Shown: positions 1-8,463, numbered from the stretch's first letter. The stretch is DNA of 40,538 nucleotides from Streptomyces rhizosphaerihabitans (GCF_025399795.1 NZ_JAODTZ010000065.1:1-40538); one strand, 5' to 3'. The notes: generated by a model from the letters alone, not told the origin. Program-made: numbers and translations.

Positions 1-359
1 GCGACACGGACTGAGTGACACCGGCGGGTGACTCACCCGTCCCCTCTCGTCCGAAGCGCCCGGCGAACCGCGTCTGCGGCCCGCCGGGCGCTTCGCTGTG
101 CGGGCGTCGACGTACATCCCGACGACGGCCTACGAGCCCGACGACGGCCGGCGAGTCTGATGACGACCTACGGAACCTGACGACGTGCGAGTCGGCCCTC
201 GCCTTGAGGGCAGCGCTCGATCCCCCGTCCGCGCAACCGGGAATGATGATTCGAGCCGCCCACCGCGCAACCCGTGGGCGTCCGTCCGGGAGCTGCCGGT
301 GGCATCCTGGAGCCGCAGCCGGGCGGTGGGAGAGGGCGGGTGGAGGGCAGGTGGATGCC
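1..359. other. Left-edge region without a supported gene
   Basis: Open frames cross this stretch but none resembles a known protein. The reading frame of the following TetR gene stays open back to position 15, but its upstream part is Arg/Pro/Ser-rich and non-conserved in character. A short repeated element, CGACGACGGCC, occurs around 120-150. I see no convincing RNA gene or terminator. Confidence 0.4.
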
Positions 360-977
360 ATGGTGGGCGTGACCGCGGGGGAGCGGGCCGGGACGTCCGG
401 GCCCGCTCCGAGTCCAGGAGCGCCGCGCGTCATGCGCGCGGACGCTCGGCGCAACTACGGGCGGCTGCTCACCGAGGCGCGATCCGCGTTCGCCGAGCAC
501 GGCACGGACGCGTCCCTGGAGGACGTGGCCAGGCGCGCGGGTGTCGGAATCGGCACGCTGTACCGGCACTTCCCGAATCGGCACGCCTTGATGAGCGCGG
601 TCTTCGAGGAGGCCGTGAACGATCTGCTGGCCCGCTCGCGTGAGCTGCTCGATTCCCCGCAGCCGTGCACCGCCCTGGTGGAGTGGCTGCGCGAGATCAT
701 CACTCACGCGGGTGAGTACCGAGGGCTCGCACGCGCCCTCATGTCGGTCTCACAGGACGACGGTTCACACCTCGCCCGGTGCAGCGGCCCGATGCGTGAG
801 GCGGGCAGCGCCCTGCTGCTCCGCGCCCAGGAGTCGGGGGCCGTACGCCCCGACGTCTCGATCGGTGATCTCCTCCAGCTGACCAACGCGATCGCGCTGG
901 CGGCGGAGGAAACCGCGGACGACCCCGCGCTGGCCGACCGTCTGCTGAGCCTGACCCTGCGCGGCCTGAAGCCCTGA
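360..977 (+). CDS. TetR/AcrR family transcriptional regulator
   Basis: Predicted DNA-binding repressor of about 205 residues. The N-terminal helix-turn-helix is clear at residues 52-71, with the TetR signature VARRAGVGIGTLYRHFPNR, preceded by the usual helix NYGRLLTEARSAFAEHGTD. The remaining helical part would form the ligand and dimer domain, whose ligand cannot be predicted. I chose the ATG at 360 because GGAGGG lies about 12 nt upstream and the length then fits the family; GTG 351 and ATG 432 are alternatives. The frame continues further upstream but reads as low-complexity. The neighbour is a convergent DeoR gene 57 bp downstream, so there is no operon partner inside the window. The target may lie to the left of the window. 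Confidence 0.85.
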   Translation: MVGVTAGERAGTSGPAPSPGAPRVMRADARRNYGRLLTEARSAFAEHGTDASLEDVARRAGVGIGTLYRHFPNRHALMSAVFEEAVNDLLARSRELLDSPQPCTALVEWLREIITHAGEYRGLARALMSVSQDDGSHLARCSGPMREAGSALLLRAQESGAVRPDVSIGDLLQLTNAIALAAEETADDPALADRLLSLTLRGLKP

Positions 978-1034
978 GCCGACCGGGCCGGACAAGAAAA
1001 CCCGGCCGTCGGCCCCGCGGCCCGCCGACACCGC

Positions 1035-2003
1035 TCAGCGGCGTCGGAGATCGGCCACGCGCGCCCTTTCGGCCTGGGGCTGGTCGCCCATCACCGTCGC
1101 GCTCCGTAGTTGCGGCCCCGAACCCGGGACCACCTGGCCGCGGCGCGGGCCCGGGAGCGGTACCTCCCGGCGCGGCTGGCGCCCCGCCGGGTGCGGATCT
1201 CCTCCCGCGCCGCCCGATGCCGATGACCCGGCCACCGCGATCTGTACGCCCTGATCGGCCAGGGCCTGCAGTTCGGTGGCCGCGCGGTCGTCGTGGGCGG
1301 GCGGCTCGTCCGTGACCAGGCGCGTGATGAGGTCGGTCGGCACGGTCTGGAACATGGTGTCCGTCCCGAGCTTGGTGTGGTCGGCGAGGACCACGACCTC
1401 CGCGGCCGCCTGGACGAGAGCGCGGTCCACCGACGCCGAGAGCATGTTGGACGTGGAGAGTCCGCGCTCTGCGGTCAGACCGCTCCCGGAGAGGAACGCC
1501 CGGGAGACGCGCAGCCCCTGGAGGGACTGCTCCGCACCCGAGCCGACTAGGGCGTAGTTGGAACCGCGCAGGGTGCCGCCGGTCATCACGACCTCCACAC
1601 GGTTGGCGTGGGCCAACGCCTGGGCCACCAGCAGGGAGTTGGTGACGACGGTCAGGCCGGGCACCCGCGCGAGCCGGCGAGCCAGCTCCTGCGTGGTGGT
1701 ACCCGCCCCCACCACGATGGCCTCGCCTTCTTCGACGAGACCCGCGGCGAGATCGGCGATGGCCGTCTTCTCGGCGGTCGCGAGATGCGATTTCTGCGGA
1801 AAGCCGGACTCCCGCGTGAACCCGCCCGGCAATACCGCACCGCCGTGCCGGCGGTCGAGGAGTCCTTCTGCCTCCAGTGCGCGCACGTCCCGCCGTACGG
1901 TCACTTCGGAGGTCTGGACGACGCGGGCGAGCTCACGGAGCGACACGGCCCCATTCGCTCGCACCATTTCGAGGATCAATTGGCGACGTTCTGCAGCGAA
2001 CAC
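1035..2003 (-). CDS. DeoR family transcriptional regulator
   Basis: Sugar- or nucleoside-responsive repressor of 322 residues. Residues 5-57 form the DeoR winged helix-turn-helix (VSLRELARVVQTSEVTVRRD, ending RRHGGAV). The effector domain has the phosphosugar-binding features GAGTTTQELA near residue 100 and ADHTKLG near 208-213. Residues past about 260 are a Gly/Pro/Arg-rich tail that goes beyond the usual family length of about 250; it may be a real extension or a missed stop. The GTG start at 2003 has no Shine-Dalgarno sequence. A TACTGT -10 element 7 nt upstream suggests a leaderless transcript. It sits at one end of a nucleoside-catabolism gene cluster, so it is a candidate regulator of that regulon, but this is inference. 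Confidence 0.85.
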   Translation of the reverse strand: MFAAERRQLILEMVRANGAVSLRELARVVQTSEVTVRRDVRALEAEGLLDRRHGGAVLPGGFTRESGFPQKSHLATAEKTAIADLAAGLVEEGEAIVVGAGTTTQELARRLARVPGLTVVTNSLLVAQALAHANRVEVVMTGGTLRGSNYALVGSGAEQSLQGLRVSRAFLSGSGLTAERGLSTSNMLSASVDRALVQAAAEVVVLADHTKLGTDTMFQTVPTDLITRLVTDEPPAHDDRAATELQALADQGVQIAVAGSSASGGAGGDPHPAGRQPRREVPLPGPRRGQVVPGSGPQLRSATVMGDQPQAERARVADLRRR

Positions 2004-2070
2004 GAAACTGACAGTAACCCCAACGACCGTCTGCTTTCAGCAGTTTGCGCCGAATAACAGAAGTTGTTCG
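2004..2070 (-). promoter_or_regulatory. deoR promoter with inverted repeat
   Basis: Read on the minus strand, CTGAAA (2040-2035) and TACTGT (2016-2011) are separated by 18 nt and resemble -35 and -10 elements. The GTG start follows 7 nt after the -10, which suggests leaderless transcription. Two dyads are nearby. CTGCT-TTC-AGCAG at 2031-2043 overlaps the -35, and CGAATAAC-AGAA-GTTGTTCG at 2051-2070 has arms matching at 7 of 8 positions. Either could be an autoregulatory operator; this is inferred from position alone. Confidence 0.45.
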
Positions 2071-2170
2071 CACGGCAGGGCACTCAGTGGTATACGCGCC
2101 TACTCGCGCCGCCTATGCCGTACGCACGGTCACCAACTCCCCGTGACCAGCGGAGAGTCGACCGGAGGTG

Positions 2171-3619
2171 TCAGCTCTCGCTCGTGGTCTTCCTGGTGTG
2201 CAACTGCCGTGCCACCTCGGCGATCGAGCCGGACAGGGACGGATACACGGTGAACGCGTTCGCGATCTGTTCGACCGTCAGATTGTTGTCGACCGCGATC
2301 GAGATGGGGTGGATCAGCTCCGAGGCGTGCGGGGAGACGACCACGCCGCCGACCACGATGCCGGTGCCGGGGCGGCAGAAGATCTTGACGAAACCGTCGC
2401 GGATGCCCTGCATCTTGGCGCGCGGGTTGCGCAGCAGCGGCAGCTTCACGACCCGGGCGTCGATCTTGCCCGCGTCGACGTCCGCCTGGGAGTAGCCGAC
2501 GGTCGCGATCTCGGGGTCGGTGAAGACGTTCGAGGAGACCGTCTTCAGGTTCAGCGGGGCCACCGCGTCGCCGAGGAAGTGGTACATGGCGATACGGCCC
2601 TGCATGGCGGCGACGGACGCGAGGGCGAAGACGCCGGTCACGTCTCCGGCCGCGTACACGCCCGGAGCGGTCGTGCGCGAGACCCTGTCCGTCCAGATGT
2701 GCCCGGAGTCGCGGACCCTGACGCCGGCCTCCTCCAGGCCCATCCCCGTGCTGTTCGGGATGGCGCCGACGGCCATCAGGCAGTGCGTGCCGCTGATGAC
2801 CCGGCCATCGGAGAGCGTGACCTCGACACGGTCGCCGACCCGCTTGGCGGACTCGGCGCGGGAGCGGGCCATGACGTTCATGCCGCGGCGGCGGAAGACG
2901 TCCTCCAGGACGGCGGCGGCGTCGGGGTCCTCGCCCGGCAGCACACGGTCGCGGCTGGAGACGAGCGTGACGCGGGAGCCGAGTGCCTGGTAGGCACCGG
3001 CGAACTCGGCGCCCGTGACACCGGAACCGACCACGATGAGCTCCTCGGGCAGCTCGTCGAGGTCGTAGACCTGGGTCCAGTTCAGGATGCGCTCGCCGTC
3101 GGGCTGCGCGTCGGGCAGCTCGCGCGGGTGCCCGCCGGTGGCGAGGAGCACGGCGTCGGCGGTGAGGGTCTCCTCGGTACCGTCCGCGGCGCTCACGACG
3201 ACCTTGCGGGAGCCGTCCAGCGACTGCATGCCCTCCAGCCGTCCGCGTCCGCGCAGGACGCGGGCGCCGGCGCGGGTCACCGAGGCCGTGATGTCGTGCG
3301 ACTGGGCGAGCGCGAGGCGCTTCACCCGGCGGTTGACCTTGCCGAGGTCGACCCCGACCACACGAGCGGCCTGCTCCATGGGAGGGGTGTCGTCGGCGAC
3401 GATGATCCCCAGCTCCTCGTAGGAGGAGTCGAAGGTCGTCATCACCTCGGCCGTGGCGATGAGAGTCTTCGACGGCACGCAGTCGGTGAGCACCGACGCC
3501 CCGCCCAGACCGTCGCAGTCGACGACGGTCACCTCCGCGCCGAGCTGCGCGGCAACCAGCGCCGCTTCATATCCGCCGGGTCCGCCACCGATGATCACGA
3601 TCCGAGTCACGTACTCCAT
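2171..3619 (-). CDS. LpdA-like NAD(P)H quinone dehydrogenase (flavoprotein disulfide reductase family)
   Basis: FAD- and NAD(P)-dependent two-domain flavoprotein of 482 residues. The N-terminus carries the FAD Rossmann motif GGGPGG (residues 11-16), and a second dinucleotide motif appears at GSGVTGAEFAG. The active-site segment reads GGASVLTDCVPSK. Compared with the disulfide-reductase pattern, the first redox cysteine is Ser42 and only Cys47 remains. The C-terminal His-Glu dyad is also missing, with AFTVYPSLSGSI in its place. This is the pattern known for Mycobacterium tuberculosis LpdA (Rv3303c), a quinone reductase that does not act on lipoamide. The ATG at 3619 gives a conventional start; a GTG three codons downstream is possible. 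It is transcribed toward deoR and lies back to back with the next gene. Confidence 0.88.
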   Translation of the reverse strand: MEYVTRIVIIGGGPGGYEAALVAAQLGAEVTVVDCDGLGGASVLTDCVPSKTLIATAEVMTTFDSSYEELGIIVADDTPPMEQAARVVGVDLGKVNRRVKRLALAQSHDITASVTRAGARVLRGRGRLEGMQSLDGSRKVVVSAADGTEETLTADAVLLATGGHPRELPDAQPDGERILNWTQVYDLDELPEELIVVGSGVTGAEFAGAYQALGSRVTLVSSRDRVLPGEDPDAAAVLEDVFRRRGMNVMARSRAESAKRVGDRVEVTLSDGRVISGTHCLMAVGAIPNSTGMGLEEAGVRVRDSGHIWTDRVSRTTAPGVYAAGDVTGVFALASVAAMQGRIAMYHFLGDAVAPLNLKTVSSNVFTDPEIATVGYSQADVDAGKIDARVVKLPLLRNPRAKMQGIRDGFVKIFCRPGTGIVVGGVVVSPHASELIHPISIAVDNNLTVEQIANAFTVYPSLSGSIAEVARQLHTRKTTSES

Positions 3620-3726
3620 TGTCCCGCACGCTTCAAGGTGCTTCCGCCCAGGGGGGCCGAGTCCGGGGCATCCGAGCCACTTTGTTACGCGAGAGGCGTA
3701 CGTGTCGCTGCCGTACCCTCGACCCC

Positions 3727-4164
3727 ATGTCGCTCTACGCCGCGTACGCCGGCAATCTCGACCCGCGGCTCATGACGCGCCGCGCACCGCATTCGCCGCT
3801 GCGCGCCACGGGCTGGCTGAACGGCTGGCGGCTGACCTTCGGTGGCGAGCACATGGGCTGGGAGGGCGCGCTCGCGACGATCGTCGAGGCGCCGCGGTCC
3901 CAGGTCTTCGTGGCGCTGTACGACATCGCACCACTGGACGAGGACTCCATGGACCGCTGGGAGGGCGTCGGCCTCGACGTCTACCGCCGGATGCGTGTAC
4001 GAGTGCACACGCTGGAGGGTGAGGAAGCCGCATGGGTCTACGTACTGAACGGGTACGAGGGGGGACTGCCCTCGGCGCGTTATCTGGGCGAGCTCGCGGA
4101 TGCCGCCGAGTCGGCGGGAGCTCCGCACGACTACGTCATGGAGCTCCGCAAGCGACCCTGCTGA
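3727..4164 (+). CDS. Gamma-glutamylcyclotransferase-like protein
   Basis: Cytosolic protein of 145 residues with the GGCT/AIG2-like fold. The N-terminus MSLYAAYAGNLDPRLMTRRA has the hallmark YxxN-type substrate loop (Y-A-G-N-L). FVALYDIAPLDEDSMDRWEG carries the acidic segment with the expected catalytic Glu near WEGVG. Members release 5-oxoproline from gamma-glutamyl compounds or trim gamma-glutamylamines; the substrate here is unknown. I chose ATG 3727 because the conserved YAAYAGNL begins at once and because a TACCCT -10 element ends 7 nt upstream, suggesting a leaderless mRNA. No Shine-Dalgarno sequence is visible. It is divergent from the LpdA-like gene and separated from the PNP gene by GC-rich repeats. 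Confidence 0.8.
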   Translation: MSLYAAYAGNLDPRLMTRRAPHSPLRATGWLNGWRLTFGGEHMGWEGALATIVEAPRSQVFVALYDIAPLDEDSMDRWEGVGLDVYRRMRVRVHTLEGEEAAWVYVLNGYEGGLPSARYLGELADAAESAGAPHDYVMELRKRPC

Positions 4165-4186
4165 AGCCTGCTCCCACCGGTGCGCG

Positions 4187-4294
4187 CCGCCGCTCCGCGG
4201 CGGATCCTTGCCGCTCCGCGGCGGTTTTTCTCACCGACCCGCCCGTCTCGCTCCGCCGCAGGGGTGCCCGCGTTCACCCCGCCGCTCCGCGGCG
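4187..4294. repeat. Three copies of GCCGCTCCGCGGC, including a terminator-like hairpin
   Basis: The palindromic 13-mer GCCGCTCCGCGGC occurs around 4187-4203, 4210-4222 and 4280-4294. The first sits inside the longer dyad CCGCCGC-TCC-GCGGCGG. The second is followed by TTTTTC and may act as an intrinsic terminator for the preceding gene. The spacing is irregular (about 20 and 70 bp), so this resembles a small cluster of REP-like elements more than a tandem repeat. Confidence 0.6.
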
Positions 4295-4364
4295 TCTCCC
4301 CCACCCACCCACCGGTCCCGCCCGGTCTCGAGGGTGCTCTCGCGTCCCCCTCCGCCTCATCCCT

Positions 4365-4380
4365 TTGTCGGAAACGACAA
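4365..4380. promoter_or_regulatory. Inverted repeat upstream of PNP
   Basis: TTGTCG-GAAA-CGACAA is a perfect 6-bp dyad with a 4-nt spacer. It lies 33 nt before the CTACGCGCGTAG palindrome and 69 nt before the PNP start. It could be a second operator or a small hairpin. No bound protein is known from the sequence. Confidence 0.35.
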
Positions 4381-4412
4381 GACAACGATCGCAAGACCGT
4401 GAGCTCCGTCAT

Positions 4413-4424
4413 CTACGCGCGTAG
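4413..4424. promoter_or_regulatory. Nucleoside-regulon operator, site 1 (PNP), perfect palindrome CTACGCGCGTAG
   Basis: Perfect 12-bp palindrome with a central CG, 25 nt before the PNP start codon. It covers the place where the -35 of a TACCCT (4437-4442) promoter would lie. The -10 is followed by 7 nt and then the GTG start, so the transcript may be leaderless. A repressor bound here would block RNA polymerase. The same palindrome recurs only in front of other nucleoside genes in this window. Confidence 0.72.
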
Positions 4425-4449
4425 GCCCAGACCGGCTACCCTCTTGCGC

Positions 4450-5274
4450 GTGAACGCATCTCTTCTTCCGGACGACATCCAGGGCGACCCCCATGCCGCC
4501 GCTGACGCCGCCGCCACGCGCCTGCGCGAGCTCACGGGCGCCGAGACCCATGACGTCGCCCTCGTGATGGGCTCCGGCTGGGCTCCCGCCGTGGACGCCC
4601 TCGGCACCCCCGAGGCCGAGTTCCCGGTCACCGAGCTGCCCGGCTTCCCGCCGCCGGCGGTCGAGGGCCACGGCGGCACGATCCGCTCGTACCGGATCGG
4701 CGACAAGCGCGCCCTGGTCTTCCTCGGCCGCACCCACTTCTACGAGGGCCGCGGGGTCGCCGCCGTCGCGCACGGCGTACGCACCGCCGTCGCCGCCGGC
4801 TGCAAGACCATCGTCCTCACCAACGGCTGCGGCGGTCTGCGCGAGGGCATGCGCCCCGGCCAGCCCGTGCTGATCAGCGACCACATCAACCTGACGGCCA
4901 CCTCGCCGATCATCGGCGCGAACTTCGTCGACCTCACCGACCTGTACTCGCCGCGGCTGCGCGCGCTGTGCAAGGAGGTCGACCCCTCCCTGGAGGAGGG
5001 CGTCTACGCGCAGTTCCCCGGCCCGCACTACGAGACGCCCGCCGAGATCCGCATGGCCCGGGTCATCGGGGCCGACCTGGTGGGCATGTCGACGACGCTC
5101 GAAGCCATCGCCGCGCGCGAGGCGGGCGCCGAGGTGCTCGGCATCTCCCTCGTCACCAACCTCGCCGCCGGTATGACGGGCGAGCCCCTCAATCACGAGG
5201 AAGTCCTCCAGGCGGGCCGCGACTCGGCCGCGCGCATGGGGGAACTCCTGACCCGAGTACTGGATCGTCTGTAG
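4450..5274 (+). CDS. punA: Purine nucleoside phosphorylase
   Basis: Trimeric-type PNP of 274 residues. It phosphorolyses (deoxy)inosine and (deoxy)guanosine to free base plus (deoxy)ribose-1-phosphate in the cytosol. Visible family motifs are the phosphate loop GSGW at 41-44, GRTHFYEG at 93-100, TNGCGGLREGM, GPHYETPAEIR and the base-binding GMSTTLEAIAAREAG, with TNLAAGM downstream. The GTG at 4450 is chosen because upstream in-frame sequence is non-homologous repeat DNA and a TACCCT -10 sits 7 nt before it (probable leaderless start). The phosphosugar mutase gene follows after 84 bp on the same strand and would take the pentose-1-phosphate product. A regulon palindrome lies in the promoter. 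The deoD/punA naming varies among genomes. Confidence 0.93.
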   Translation: MNASLLPDDIQGDPHAAADAAATRLRELTGAETHDVALVMGSGWAPAVDALGTPEAEFPVTELPGFPPPAVEGHGGTIRSYRIGDKRALVFLGRTHFYEGRGVAAVAHGVRTAVAAGCKTIVLTNGCGGLREGMRPGQPVLISDHINLTATSPIIGANFVDLTDLYSPRLRALCKEVDPSLEEGVYAQFPGPHYETPAEIRMARVIGADLVGMSTTLEAIAAREAGAEVLGISLVTNLAAGMTGEPLNHEEVLQAGRDSAARMGELLTRVLDRL

Positions 5275-5358
5275 GCGACAGGGTGTTCACCCCCGGCGCA
5301 GGGTGCGGAACGGCCCGGGGTACACGGAACCGTACGACCGAAGAGAGGTGCACCCGAG

Positions 5359-6990
5359 GTGCAGGACGAACTCATCGCGCGGGCCAAGGCGTGGCTGGCC
5401 GAGGACCCCGACGCGGAGACCCGTGACGAGCTCGCCAAGCTCGTCGAAGCGGAGGACGTCACCGAGCTGGCCGCCCGCTTCGGCGGCACGCTCCAGTTCG
5501 GCACCGCGGGCCTGCGCGGTGAACTCGGTGCGGGACCGATGCGGATGAACCGCTCGGTGGTCATCCGGGCCGCGGCCGGACTCGCCGCGTATCTCAAGGC
5601 CCAGGGACAGACCGGCGGCCTCGTGGTGATCGGCTACGACGCCCGCCACAAGTCCGCGGACTTCGCCCGGGACACGGCGGCCGTGATGACGGGCGCGGGC
5701 CTGCGCGCCGCCGTCCTGCCCCGGCCGCTGCCCACTCCCGTCCTCGCCTACGCCATACGGCACCTCGGCGCGGTCGCGGGCGTGGAGGTCACCGCCAGCC
5801 ACAACCCGCCCCGCGACAACGGCTACAAGGTCTACCTCGGCGACGGTTCGCAGATCGTCCCGCCGGCCGACGCGGAGATCGCCGCCGAGATCGACGCGGT
5901 CCGCGCGCTCGCCGACGTGCCCCGCCCCGACTCCGGCTGGGAGACCCTCGACGAGGGCGTCCTGGACGCCTATCTGGCCCGTACGGACGCCGTACTGGCC
6001 GAGGGCTCGCCGCGTACCGCCCGCACCGTCTACACGGCCATGCACGGCGTCGGCAAGGACGTCCTGCTCGCGGCCTTCGCCCGGGCCGGCTTCCCGGAGC
6101 CGGTGCTCGTCGCCGAACAGGCCGAGCCGGACCCGGACTTCCCGACCGTGGCCTTCCCCAACCCGGAGGAGCCCGGCGCGATGGACCTCGCCTTCGCGGC
6201 GGCCCGCGCGGCGGAACCCGACCTGATCATCGCCAACGACCCGGACGCCGACCGGTGCGCCGTGGCCGTGAAGTCCGGCGCCGACTGGCGGATGCTGCGC
6301 GGCGACGAGGTCGGCGCGCTGCTCGCCGAACACCTGGTGCGGCGGGGCGCGCGCGGCGTCTTCGCCGAGTCGATCGTCTCCTCCTCGCTGCTCGGCCGGA
6401 TCGCCGAGGGCGCGGGGCTGCCGTACGAGGAGACGCTCACCGGCTTCAAGTGGATCGCCCGCGTGGAGGGTCTGCGGTACGGGTACGAGGAGGCGCTCGG
6501 CTACTGCGTCGACCCCGACGGCGTACGCGACAAGGACGGCATCACCGCCGCCCTCCTCATCACCGAGCTGGCCTCCGAGCTCAAGGAGCGGGGCCGGACC
6601 CTGCTCGATCTGCTCGACGACATCGCGGTCGCGTACGGGCTGCACGCCACCGACCAGCTCTCGGTCCGGGTGGAGGACCTCTCGGTCATCGCGAACGCCA
6701 TGCGCCGGCTGCGCGAGCAGCCGCCCACGGAGCTCGCGGGTCTGGCCGTCACCAAGGCCGAGGACCTGGCCCAAGGAACGGACCGGCTGCCGCCCACGGA
6801 CGGTCTGCGCTACACCCTGGACGGCGCCCGGGTCATCGTCCGCCCGAGCGGCACCGAGCCCAAGCTGAAGTGCTATCTGGAGGTCGTGGTGCCCGTCGGC
6901 GCCCACGCCGACCTCCCGGCGGCCCACGCGAAGGCCGCCGGGCTGCTGACGGCGATCAAGCGGGACCTGTCGGCCGCGGCCGGCATCTGA
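5359..6990 (+). CDS. Phospho-sugar mutase, probable phosphopentomutase role
   Basis: Alpha-D-phosphohexomutase superfamily enzyme of 543 residues. It has the phosphoserine loop VTASHNPPRDNGYK (Ser147), the metal-binding loop NDPDADRCAV (294-299), the sugar-binding segment YEEALGYCV and the C-terminal phosphate-binding RPSGTEPKLK. Annotators often call it phosphomannomutase. Its place directly after PNP, with no separate DeoB gene in the cluster, argues that it converts (deoxy)ribose-1-phosphate to the 5-phosphate for DeoC or the pentose phosphate pathway. That role is inferred. The GTG at 5359 has an AGAGAGG sequence upstream. It is probably co-transcribed with punA and ends in a strong GC hairpin. 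Confidence 0.88.
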   Translation: MQDELIARAKAWLAEDPDAETRDELAKLVEAEDVTELAARFGGTLQFGTAGLRGELGAGPMRMNRSVVIRAAAGLAAYLKAQGQTGGLVVIGYDARHKSADFARDTAAVMTGAGLRAAVLPRPLPTPVLAYAIRHLGAVAGVEVTASHNPPRDNGYKVYLGDGSQIVPPADAEIAAEIDAVRALADVPRPDSGWETLDEGVLDAYLARTDAVLAEGSPRTARTVYTAMHGVGKDVLLAAFARAGFPEPVLVAEQAEPDPDFPTVAFPNPEEPGAMDLAFAAARAAEPDLIIANDPDADRCAVAVKSGADWRMLRGDEVGALLAEHLVRRGARGVFAESIVSSSLLGRIAEGAGLPYEETLTGFKWIARVEGLRYGYEEALGYCVDPDGVRDKDGITAALLITELASELKERGRTLLDLLDDIAVAYGLHATDQLSVRVEDLSVIANAMRRLREQPPTELAGLAVTKAEDLAQGTDRLPPTDGLRYTLDGARVIVRPSGTEPKLKCYLEVVVPVGAHADLPAAHAKAAGLLTAIKRDLSAAAGI

Positions 6991-6998
6991 GCCCCCGC

Positions 6999-7036
6999 CC
7001 CGGCGGAAGGCGGCCCGTACGCCGCCTCCCGCCGGG
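6999..7036 (+). terminator. Hairpin terminator after the phospho-sugar mutase
   Basis: The arms CCCGGCGG plus GGCGGC pair with GCCGCC plus CCGCCGGG, broken by one mismatch, with a short CCGTAC-type loop. It starts 9 nt after the stop codon. No T tract follows, which is usual in Streptomyces. Confidence 0.65.
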
Positions 7037-7164
7037 TGCTGACACGCACGTCCGCCCTCTTACGGGTGATTTCCGCATGGCAGTTGACGCAGCGCTCCCG
7101 TGCGCCACCGGATGACCGAGGAACGGTTACCCCTAGCGCACCGTCGAGTCCCAGGAGCTGCCGC

Positions 7165-8385
7165 GTGCCCTCGACCGATTCCCGGCCGACGTCCGCCCCG
7201 CCCCGCGGCGCCCCGGGCGGGAGCGCCCCCGGCGTTCCGACCGCCCGGCGCGCGCCGGGCGCCTGCGGCCTCCACGCCACGGTCCGCGCCTCTCTGCGGC
7301 ACGCGGCCCCCGCCCTCCTCGCCTACGCGGCCGTCCGTCTCACCGGCCTGATCACGCTCGCGCTCTGGGCCCACCGCAGGCATCACGGAGTCTGGCCGAT
7401 CCTCGCGGCGCAGTGGGACGCGGACTGGTACCTCGGCATCGCCGACCACGGCTACGCACACCATCTGGGCCACGCGTTCGACGCGAACAACCTGGCCTTC
7501 TTCCCGCTCTACCCGGTCCTGGTCAAGGCGGTCGCGGCCCTGACACCCGGCTCGCGGGCGACGACCGGGCTGGTGATCGCGGTCGGAAGCTCGTTCCTCG
7601 CCGCGTGGGGCGTCCACGCGGTGGGCAGTCACCTGCACGGCCGCCGCGTGGGGGTGCTGCTGACCGTGCTGTGGGCGGCCCTGCCGGTGGGTCTGGTCGA
7701 GTGGATGGGCTACACGGAGTCGCTGTTCACGGCGTTCGCCGCGTGGGCCCTGTACGCGGTGCTCACCGGCCGTCTGCTGTGGGCGGCCTCCCTGGCGGCG
7801 CTGGCGGGACTGACCCGGCCCACCGGGGTCGCGGTGGCCGGCGCCGTCGCCGTGACCGCGCTGCTGTCGCTGCGCCGGGGCTTCTCGGTCCGGGCGCTCG
7901 CGGCGGCCGCCCTGGCGCCGGCCGGCTGGCTCGCGTACGTGGGCTGGGTGGGCCTGCGGCTGGGCCGCTGGGACGGCTACTTCGCCGTGCAGCGGCTGTG
8001 GCACAACGAATGGGACGGCGGCGCGGAGACCGTGCGCCGGATGCGGGAGGTGCTGGCGCAGAACTCGTCGCCCGAGCTGTTCCTGATCATGGTGACGGTG
8101 ACCCTGCTGACGGCGGTGATGCTGTACGGGCTCTCCGCGGGGGACCGCCAGCCGCTCCCGCTGCTGGTCTTCACCGGGATCCTGCTGCTGATCGTCCTGG
8201 GCAGCGGCGGCGTCTACTTCCCGCGCGCCCGCTTCCTGCTCCCCGGCTTCCCTCTGCTGCTCCCCCTCGCCCTGCACCTGGCCCGCGCCTCACGCCGCTC
8301 CCGGACACTGTTCCTCACGACCGCGGTGCTCGGTTCGGCGTACTGCGGCGCGTACATGGTCCTGGTGTGGCCGAGCGCGCCCTAG
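7165..8385 (+). CDS. PIG-V-like membrane glycosyltransferase
   Basis: Polytopic membrane protein of about 406 residues with roughly eight to ten hydrophobic helices. After a Pro/Ala-rich cytoplasmic N-terminus comes the loop QWDADWYLGIADHGYA and then NLAFFPLYPVLVK. This acidic-loop-plus-FFPLYP arrangement is typical of actinobacterial relatives of the PIG-V mannosyltransferases (GT-C fold, polyprenyl-phosphate sugar donors). The acidic residues after the first helix would be catalytic. The acceptor is unknown; cell-envelope glycan or protein mannosylation is possible. I chose GTG 7165 because AGGAG lies 7 nt upstream. The gene is monocistronic on the plus strand and convergent with a PH-domain gene. 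Confidence 0.7.
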   Translation: MPSTDSRPTSAPPRGAPGGSAPGVPTARRAPGACGLHATVRASLRHAAPALLAYAAVRLTGLITLALWAHRRHHGVWPILAAQWDADWYLGIADHGYAHHLGHAFDANNLAFFPLYPVLVKAVAALTPGSRATTGLVIAVGSSFLAAWGVHAVGSHLHGRRVGVLLTVLWAALPVGLVEWMGYTESLFTAFAAWALYAVLTGRLLWAASLAALAGLTRPTGVAVAGAVAVTALLSLRRGFSVRALAAAALAPAGWLAYVGWVGLRLGRWDGYFAVQRLWHNEWDGGAETVRRMREVLAQNSSPELFLIMVTVTLLTAVMLYGLSAGDRQPLPLLVFTGILLLIVLGSGGVYFPRARFLLPGFPLLLPLALHLARASRRSRTLFLTTAVLGSAYCGAYMVLVWPSAP

Positions 8386-8463
8386 ACGCCCTTGTCGGGT
8401 ACCACCTCCACGCGGCCCCGACCCACCGTCGTGTCGCGGGATCTCCGGCCGTCACACCTCGGC

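Noticed and set aside
168..707. Long minus-strand open frame opposite the TetR gene
   Set aside because: It is antisense to a clear TetR gene, is Arg/Gly/His/Pro-rich and matches no family; this is expected from high GC.
2085..2100. TATACGCGCCTAC as a degenerate nucleoside operator before deoR
   Set aside because: Only 9 of 12 positions match and it is not palindromic. It lies about 90 bp upstream of the start, so it is too weak to claim.
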